Assembly: GCF_001280425.1 (NCBI RefSeq)
Contig: NZ_LIUF01000002.1
Location: 558,001 to 622,000 of the forward strand
Origin: Haloarcula rubripromontorii
GTDB lineage: Archaea > Halobacteriota > Halobacteria > Halobacteriales > Haloarculaceae
Direction of reading: 5' to 3'
DNA length: 64,000 nt
Shown here: one piece after another, positions 59,174-64,000 of the stretch
How positions within the stretch are numbered: position 1 is the stretch's first letter
Layout of the letters: each line of letters opens with the position of its first letter
Position numbers and translations under genes: made by a program
The notes under the pieces: model-generated
Database searches by the model: none
Seen by the model: only the letters and a program-made list of their open reading frames with translations
Told to the model about the DNA's origin: nothing

Positions 59174-61945
59174 ATGATTGGAAACGACCTCGACGACGTC
59201 GCGGTTGCGGGAGCGAGACAGGCCGACGCTGCCAGTCGAGTAATCGAAGTCGTGTATCTCGATTCCGAGCCGACAGCACGGGAGCAGATACGTGAGGGAC
59301 TGGCGGACCACCATGCTGATATAACGGTGACGAGCGTGGCAACGACAGATGCCGCGTTAGAAGCCGCCGCGTCGACGGATGTCTCCTGTCTCGTCCTTGA
59401 CCCGGCTGGACTGGGCGATATCCCGGCCGCGCTGGTGTCGAACGACCGCTACCCGGTCGTCCTCTACACCGACGCCACTGCGACGGATAGCGCCGCGGCT
59501 GTCGTCGACGATGCGGAGACGGTCGTCACGAAACAGGGAGACGAACAGCTAACGTTTCTGGCAGAGAAAATCGTCAGCATCGTATCGGCGTCAGCCGACC
59601 GGACCGAGTCCGCGTTCCGAGATGCGCTGTCCGGAATCGAATCGCGCGCTGAAGCGAACGAGATCGCTGTCTTGCTGGCGGATGACGGAACGGTACACTG
59701 GTCGAGCGAATCGGTGTCGGTGTTTGTTGACTCTCTCGACGACACCCACAGGGTCGAGTGCTTCTACGATGCTATGCAGACAGCACTTCCCGATACGTCT
59801 AGTGGCCGTCGACAGTTACAGCGGCTCCAGAACGCCTCGACTGAGCCGGTTGCCATCCGGGTTCCGGGGAGCGACCGCGATCAGTACCTCCTCCGACGCG
59901 AACACGTGCTACCGGATGCCGCGGGCGGACATACGCTCGTCCTGCTGCGAGATATCACTGACACTGCCCGGCGTGATGCCCGCACGGCGCTGCTCGATCT
60001 CATGGTCGAGCAGGCACAAGACGGGCTCTACACGCTCGATGAACGCGGTGTCATCGACTTCTGCAACGAGTCGTTTGCGGCGAACCTCGGGTACGAGCCG
60101 ACCGAACTGTGTGGCAAACACGCTTCGGAAATACTGGCACCCGGTGAACTTTCGAAGGGGCAGGCGACTGTGGAAACACTGCTTGAAGCGCCCGAACAGG
60201 AGAGTACGACTGCTGATCTGACGTTTCGTCGGAAAGACGGTACTGAACGGGTGGTGTCGATCAACTACAGGCTGAATCACGACGAAGACGGCAACTACTG
60301 TGGGCTGATCGGCGTCGCTCGGGATGTCACGGAACGCCGTGACCGCGAGCGCGAGTATCAGGAGATGACGGAGCGATTGAACTTCGCGCTTGAGGGCGCG
60401 GAACTCGGCGTCTGGGACTGGAACCCCAAAACCAACGCTGTCACCTTCGACGAGCGATGGACCGGAATGCTCGGTTACACGACAGACGAACTGGAGCCAC
60501 ACTACGAGACGTGGGCCGACCTCGTCCATCCGGATGATCTCGACCGGGCGGAACAGGCACTTGAGGCACTGAAGTCCGGGGAGACCGATCTGTACGAGTG
60601 CGAATTCCGGATGCAGACGAAAGACGGGGACTGGCGATGGATTCGGGACATCGGCAAAGTGTTCGAGTGGAACGACGACGGCGAGGCGATCCGGGCCGTC
60701 GGAATCCATCAGGACATCACCGACGAACGGAAACGTCAGAATGCAATCGAACGCCAGCGCGACGAACTGGCGACACTCAACGGGGTCAACATGGTCATAC
60801 AGGACCTCATTCACGCGTTAGGTGGTGCCGCGACTCGCCACGAAACCGCGAAGACGGTGTGTGAGCGCGTTGTTGAATCCGACCTCTGTGAGCTAGCGTG
60901 GATCGCCGAGCGAGCGGGCGCGAACGACAGTCTCGTCCCGAAAACGGTAGCCGGCGACGATGCCGGTTGTGTCGACGATCTCATCGGTAGTGACGGCAAC
61001 AACCGAGCGCTGTGTGAAACGGCCCTCGTGACAGGCGCGGTCCAGACGATACAGGACTGTGGTGACCCGACTGCATTCAAGCAGTGTGGGGCCGCGGCTC
61101 GTGAACAGGGATTCAAATCCGCCGCAGCGATTCCACTGGTGCAGGGGAACACCGTCCACGGCGTTCTCTGTGTGTACGCCGACCAGCCAGCGGCGTTCAG
61201 CGGCCGAATAGCCGATAGTTTCGCTGTTCTCGGTGAGATGGTCGGATACACGCTTGCTGCGGTCCAGAACAGACAGCTCCTGTCTGACGACGCCGCGCTT
61301 GAACTGACATTCGAATCAGAACGCTCTGATATACCGCTTGTCTCGGCAGCGAATGCGTACGGATGCCGACTCGAAGTTATCGAGTCTGTCGAGACCAAGC
61401 CGACGCATCTGCTCTATCTCTCCGTACACGGAGGGCCGCCCGATGCAGTCGCTGCGCATCTCCGTTCGCATACGGAGGTCCTCGGTTCGCGGGTCGTCCG
61501 TTCAGACGAGGCCAGCGCCGTTGTCGAGCTTCAGGTGACAGAAACCGTCCAATCACTGCTGCTTGATGTCGGTGCCCGCTGCCGGACGATAGTTGCGGAT
61601 GACGGGACGCTCTCTATTACTGTCGAGGCCTCGCCGGATGCCGACTCCCGGGCGATACGGGACACAGTCTCTGACCGGATGCCAGGGATCGCGCTGACGG
61701 CAAAACACGAGCGTGAACAGCCAAGCGACATACCTGACGCCGAGACAGACCCTCGGAATCACCTGACTGAGCGCCAGAAAGAAGTCCTCAGAACGGCCTT
61801 CCTGACGGGCTACTACAGCTGGCCACGGGAGACCAACGCCGAGCAACTGGCAGAGCGGCTCGGTATCGCGTCACCGACGCTTCATCAGCACCTCCGGCGG
61901 GCGCAGCGGAATCTCATCGATGCTGTGTTTGAAATGGAGTCCTGA
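59174..61945 (+). CDS. Receiver-like/PAS/GAF/Bat HTH regulator
   Basis: A 923-residue relative of the 817-residue regulator. Residues 25-140 resemble a response-regulator receiver (VIEVVYLDSEPTAREQIREGL, VSCLVLDPAGLGD with the candidate phospho-Asp, VVTKQGDEQLTFLAEKI with the conserved Lys). Then come a PAS at about 160-260, PAS/PAC at 280-390 (DGLYTLDERGVIDFCNESF), a third PAS at about 400-520 (GVWDWNPKTNAVTFDERW), GAF at 540-690, a Bat domain and C-terminal HTH_10 (LTERQKEVLRTAFLTGYYSWPRET). GTG 59171 is an alternative start. Confidence 0.9.
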   Translation: MIGNDLDDVAVAGARQADAASRVIEVVYLDSEPTAREQIREGLADHHADITVTSVATTDAALEAAASTDVSCLVLDPAGLGDIPAALVSNDRYPVVLYTDATATDSAAAVVDDAETVVTKQGDEQLTFLAEKIVSIVSASADRTESAFRDALSGIESRAEANEIAVLLADDGTVHWSSESVSVFVDSLDDTHRVECFYDAMQTALPDTSSGRRQLQRLQNASTEPVAIRVPGSDRDQYLLRREHVLPDAAGGHTLVLLRDITDTARRDARTALLDLMVEQAQDGLYTLDERGVIDFCNESFAANLGYEPTELCGKHASEILAPGELSKGQATVETLLEAPEQESTTADLTFRRKDGTERVVSINYRLNHDEDGNYCGLIGVARDVTERRDREREYQEMTERLNFALEGAELGVWDWNPKTNAVTFDERWTGMLGYTTDELEPHYETWADLVHPDDLDRAEQALEALKSGETDLYECEFRMQTKDGDWRWIRDIGKVFEWNDDGEAIRAVGIHQDITDERKRQNAIERQRDELATLNGVNMVIQDLIHALGGAATRHETAKTVCERVVESDLCELAWIAERAGANDSLVPKTVAGDDAGCVDDLIGSDGNNRALCETALVTGAVQTIQDCGDPTAFKQCGAAAREQGFKSAAAIPLVQGNTVHGVLCVYADQPAAFSGRIADSFAVLGEMVGYTLAAVQNRQLLSDDAALELTFESERSDIPLVSAANAYGCRLEVIESVETKPTHLLYLSVHGGPPDAVAAHLRSHTEVLGSRVVRSDEASAVVELQVTETVQSLLLDVGARCRTIVADDGTLSITVEASPDADSRAIRDTVSDRMPGIALTAKHEREQPSDIPDAETDPRNHLTERQKEVLRTAFLTGYYSWPRETNAEQLAERLGIASPTLHQHLRRAQRNLIDAVFEMES

Positions 61946-61992
61946 GCCGCGGTGAGACCGTCAGCGAGCGGGGCTGGCGCGTTCGACGGGTG

Positions 61993-62006
61993 CCTAGCTA
62001 TCTAGG
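61993..62006. repeat. CTAG-containing inverted repeat upstream of DUF7344 gene
   Basis: CCTAG-CTAT-CTAGG, arms of 5 bp with a 4-nt spacer, just upstream of the TATA-like element at 62013. CTAG is rare in most haloarchaeal genomes, so two copies here are notable. Possible operator. Confidence 0.35.
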
Positions 62007-62012
62007 TACAGA

Positions 62013-62021
62013 GTTAATATA
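62013..62021 (+). promoter_or_regulatory. TATA-like box for DUF7344 gene
   Basis: GTTAATATA, about 33 nt before ATG 62051, in an AT-rich stretch that also holds a second TATAAA at 62031. Confidence 0.4.
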
Positions 62022-62050
62022 GGATAGCGTTATAAATTTTACGTGGATAA

Positions 62051-62458
62051 ATGAATAATCAAAGGAATGGAGGGTCTCAGAGCGACCAGTGGTGTGGGAT
62101 GACGCCGTCGGAGCGAACGCTGTCTACGGCGGATGTAGATGACGTGTTCGAGGTGTTGGCTGATTGGCGCCGCCGCGCCGTCTGTCGCTACTTTGCAAGG
62201 GGTGACCGGACGGCCGCTGACGTTGGGGCGCTCGCATCGGCGATCTCGGAGCTGGGGGGCACGAGTACGGTCGATGCAGCAGACACGTCACCCGCGACTA
62301 TCCGAGCCCAACTCGAAGAGGAGCACCTGCCAGTGCTCCATCGGATTGGACTCATCGACTACGACGAGCGAAGCGGCGCAGTGAAGTACTGGGGATCGCC
62401 CACCGTCGAAAAGTGGGCTGACCACGCGGCGGCTGTCACGCAGCAGACCGACTTCTAA
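62051..62458 (+). CDS. DUF7344 winged-helix protein
   Basis: A 135-residue DNA-binding-type protein. The core VDDVFEVLADWRRRAVCRYFARGDRTAADVGALASAI is the DUF7344 helix-turn-helix block, and HRIGLIDYDERSGAVKYWGS is the wing. These haloarchaeal wHTH proteins commonly sit beside Bat or opsin genes, here between the large Bat regulator and halorhodopsin. Target unknown. Confidence 0.85.
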   Translation: MNNQRNGGSQSDQWCGMTPSERTLSTADVDDVFEVLADWRRRAVCRYFARGDRTAADVGALASAISELGGTSTVDAADTSPATIRAQLEEEHLPVLHRIGLIDYDERSGAVKYWGSPTVEKWADHAAAVTQQTDF

Positions 62459-62537
62459 CCGACCGCGAGGCGCATCTGGGGGGATGTCGCCTGTCGGAGC
62501 CGCTACTGCTTTTTAACGGGGGTCCAAACGCCGGAGC

Positions 62538-63299
62538 ATGGACCTCCCACCAGTCGGACTCGGCACGATGGGCATCGAGGACGCGGCGGTCGTTCGGACG
62601 GCCATCGACCGTGGCTACCGCCACCTCGATACCGCGCAGATCTATGACAACGAGAGTACTGTCGGCGCGGGCATCGCCGCCGCCGGAACCGACCGTGCAG
62701 ACCTGACTGTCGCGACGAAGCTCTGGATCGACGCACTCGCGGCAACTGCCGTCCGCCCGGCGACAGAAGCGAGTCTCGACCGGCTCGGCCTCGACGCCGT
62801 CGACCTGCTGTACGTCCACCGTCCACGCGGCGACTACGACCCGGAAACGACGCTGCCCGCCGTCGAGGCCCTGTGCGAGGCGGGACTGACCGAACACGTC
62901 GGACTCTCGAACTTCGACCCGGACCAGCTGGCCATCGCGCGCGACCACCTCGATGCGATTGCTGCACATCAGGTCGAGTTCCATCCGCTGTTCTGGCGGG
63001 AATCACTGCTCGCTGACGCCCAGAAACACGGCTATCCGCTGGTCGCGTACGCACCGCTGGCCGGCGGTCGCGTGTTCGAGGAACCGGCCATCGTCGACAT
63101 CGCGGACCAGCACGACACGTCGCCGGCCGCCGTCAGCATCGCCTGGGTGACCAGCTACGAAACCGTCGTCACGATTCCGAAGGCGTCCTCCCGGCCCCAT
63201 CTCGAAGCCAACCTCGCTGCTGCCGACTTGGAGCTGACTGATGCCGAAATTGCGCGTATCGAAGCCATCGAGCGTGAAGAAGAACTGTTCCCGGAGTGA
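62538..63299 (+). CDS. Aldo/keto reductase
   Basis: A 253-residue TIM barrel NADP(H)-dependent oxidoreductase. The catalytic tetrad positions are visible: Asp near YRHLDTAQIYDNE (Asp and Tyr), Lys in VATKLWID, and His in LLYVHRP. The NADP-binding end is TIPKASSRPHLEANLAAADLELTD. Short for the family (usually 280-330), lacking extended loops. Substrate unknown. Confidence 0.92.
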   Translation: MDLPPVGLGTMGIEDAAVVRTAIDRGYRHLDTAQIYDNESTVGAGIAAAGTDRADLTVATKLWIDALAATAVRPATEASLDRLGLDAVDLLYVHRPRGDYDPETTLPAVEALCEAGLTEHVGLSNFDPDQLAIARDHLDAIAAHQVEFHPLFWRESLLADAQKHGYPLVAYAPLAGGRVFEEPAIVDIADQHDTSPAAVSIAWVTSYETVVTIPKASSRPHLEANLAAADLELTDAEIARIEAIEREEELFPE

Positions 63300-63437
63300 C
63301 TCCTTGCCGTCCGCCACGAGCGGCCAGGCGTGGTCCGAGACTGTCTGGCTCGGTGGTCCGCTGACCGTGTCCGTGAGTGGTCCCTCCCTTCCGAAACCCG
63401 AATCTGATAGCCGATACCGATACCGTTTGGCTACGCG

Positions 63438-63446
63438 TCTTTAAGT
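63438..63446 (+). promoter_or_regulatory. TATA-like box for halorhodopsin
   Basis: TCTTTAAGT, centred about 27 nt before ATG 63469, consistent with a leaderless opsin mRNA. Confidence 0.5.
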
Positions 63447-63468
63447 GTGCTCTTCGTAGTTAGCATAC

Positions 63469-64000
63469 ATGACAGCTGCCAGTACCACTGCAACGACAGT
63501 GCTTCAGGCGACACAGTCAGACGTGCTTCAGGAGATACAGTCGAATTTCCTCCTGAACTCCTCGCTCTGGGTGAACATCGCGCTGGCGGGCGTCGCCATC
63601 CTCCTGTTCGTCGCGATGGGTCGAGATATAGAGTCGCCCCGCGCGAAACTCATCTGGGTTGCGACGATGCTGGTGCCGCTGGTCTCGATTTCCAGCTACG
63701 CCGGCCTGGCTTCCGGGCTGACGGTCGGGTTTCTGCAGATGCCGCCGGGCCACGCCCTCGCCGGTCAGGAAGTCCTGTCGCCGTGGGGCCGGTACCTGAC
63801 GTGGACGTTCTCGACACCGATGATTCTCCTGGCGCTGGGCCTGTTGGCAGACACCGACATCGCGTCGCTGTTCACCGCCATCACGATGGACATCGGGATG
63901 TGCGTGACCGGCCTCGCCGCCGCGCTCATTACCTCCTCGCACCTGCTGCGCTGGGTGTTTTACGGCATCAGCTGTGCGTTCTTCCTCGCAGTGCTGTACG
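63469..64000 (+). CDS. hop: Halorhodopsin, truncated by window edge
   Basis: The first 177 codons of a microbial rhodopsin, a light-driven inward chloride pump. At the Asp85 position of bacteriorhodopsin there is Thr111 in GRYLTWTFSTPMI, with Arg108 and Ser115 nearby, the chloride-pump signature. The proton-donor Asp96 position is Ala. The numbering matches Halobacterium halorhodopsin. Five helices (A-E) are visible; F and G, with the retinal Lys, lie past base 64000. Confidence 0.96.
   Translation, partial: MTAASTTATTVLQATQSDVLQEIQSNFLLNSSLWVNIALAGVAILLFVAMGRDIESPRAKLIWVATMLVPLVSISSYAGLASGLTVGFLQMPPGHALAGQEVLSPWGRYLTWTFSTPMILLALGLLADTDIASLFTAITMDIGMCVTGLAAALITSSHLLRWVFYGISCAFFLAVLY

Noticed and set aside
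1..64000. CRISPR array or cas locus, suggested by the CARF-like regulator
   Set aside because: No regularly spaced direct repeats and no recognisable Cas proteins were seen.

Overview
The window is haloarchaeal chromosome, most likely Haloarcula or a close relative. The evidence is high GC with GC-rich third codon positions, very acidic proteins, haloarchaeal families (HalOD1, Bat-type regulators, DnaG primase, L37ae/RpoP, KEOPS Pcc1, pantoate kinase, a halorhodopsin) and many genes whose start codon lies 26-30 nt downstream of a TATA-like box, as expected for leaderless transcripts. Species assignment is inference. I see no insertion sequence, CRISPR array, rRNA or prophage. There is one tRNA gene, tRNA-Ser(CGA).

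Layout. 1-7.1 kb: 3'-truncated HMG-CoA synthase (mevalonate pathway), secreted or anchored surface proteins (Tat lipoprotein, CAP-domain protein, pilin-like Ig/PKD protein), DUF2150 and an MscS channel. 7.1-16.6 kb: PdxS, DUF1405, ValRS, a CARF-like DUF6293 regulator, and a DUF3311/sodium-solute symporter pair. 16.6-22.3 kb: sugar-phosphate isomerase, DnaG, GNAT, DUF92, and a convergent pair of cis-prenyltransferase homologues, one of which has lost its catalytic Asp. 22.3-29.3 kb: tandem CspA genes, then a tetrapyrrole block (siroheme decarboxylase, precorrin-2 dehydrogenase, HemA) followed by PCD, an LWR-salt protein, a HAD hydrolase and a MoeA-like protein. 29.4-36.1 kb: GIDE protein, Hsp20, ABC1 kinase, GNAT, sulfatase/GtrA, MoxR, tRNA-Ser. 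36.2-42.7 kb: DUF2070, GuaAA, histidine kinase, HNH protein, DUF192, and LeuA/CimA with an unusual leader.

42.7-49.7 kb is the most unusual part: a Tat-exported blue copper protein, a class I terpene synthase homologue with a coupled upstream small ORF, a HalOD1 protein, and a large PAS/GAF/Bat sensor-regulator. 49.7-59 kb is mostly information processing and small membrane proteins: prefoldin beta/DUF3194, a PIN/UPF0175 toxin-antitoxin pair, pantoate kinase, L37ae-RpoP-Pcc1 and DUF457. 59-64 kb has a second Bat-type regulator with a receiver-like N-terminus, a DUF7344 winged-helix protein, an aldo/keto reductase and the first two-thirds of a halorhodopsin gene that runs off the right edge.

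Several genes bear on isoprenoids: HMG-CoA synthase makes the precursor, the UppS pair makes polyprenyl carriers, and the terpene synthase homologue may cyclise a prenyl diphosphate. Halorhodopsin uses retinal, another isoprenoid product, and two Bat-family regulators lie within 20 kb of it. That these genes are coordinated is inference.
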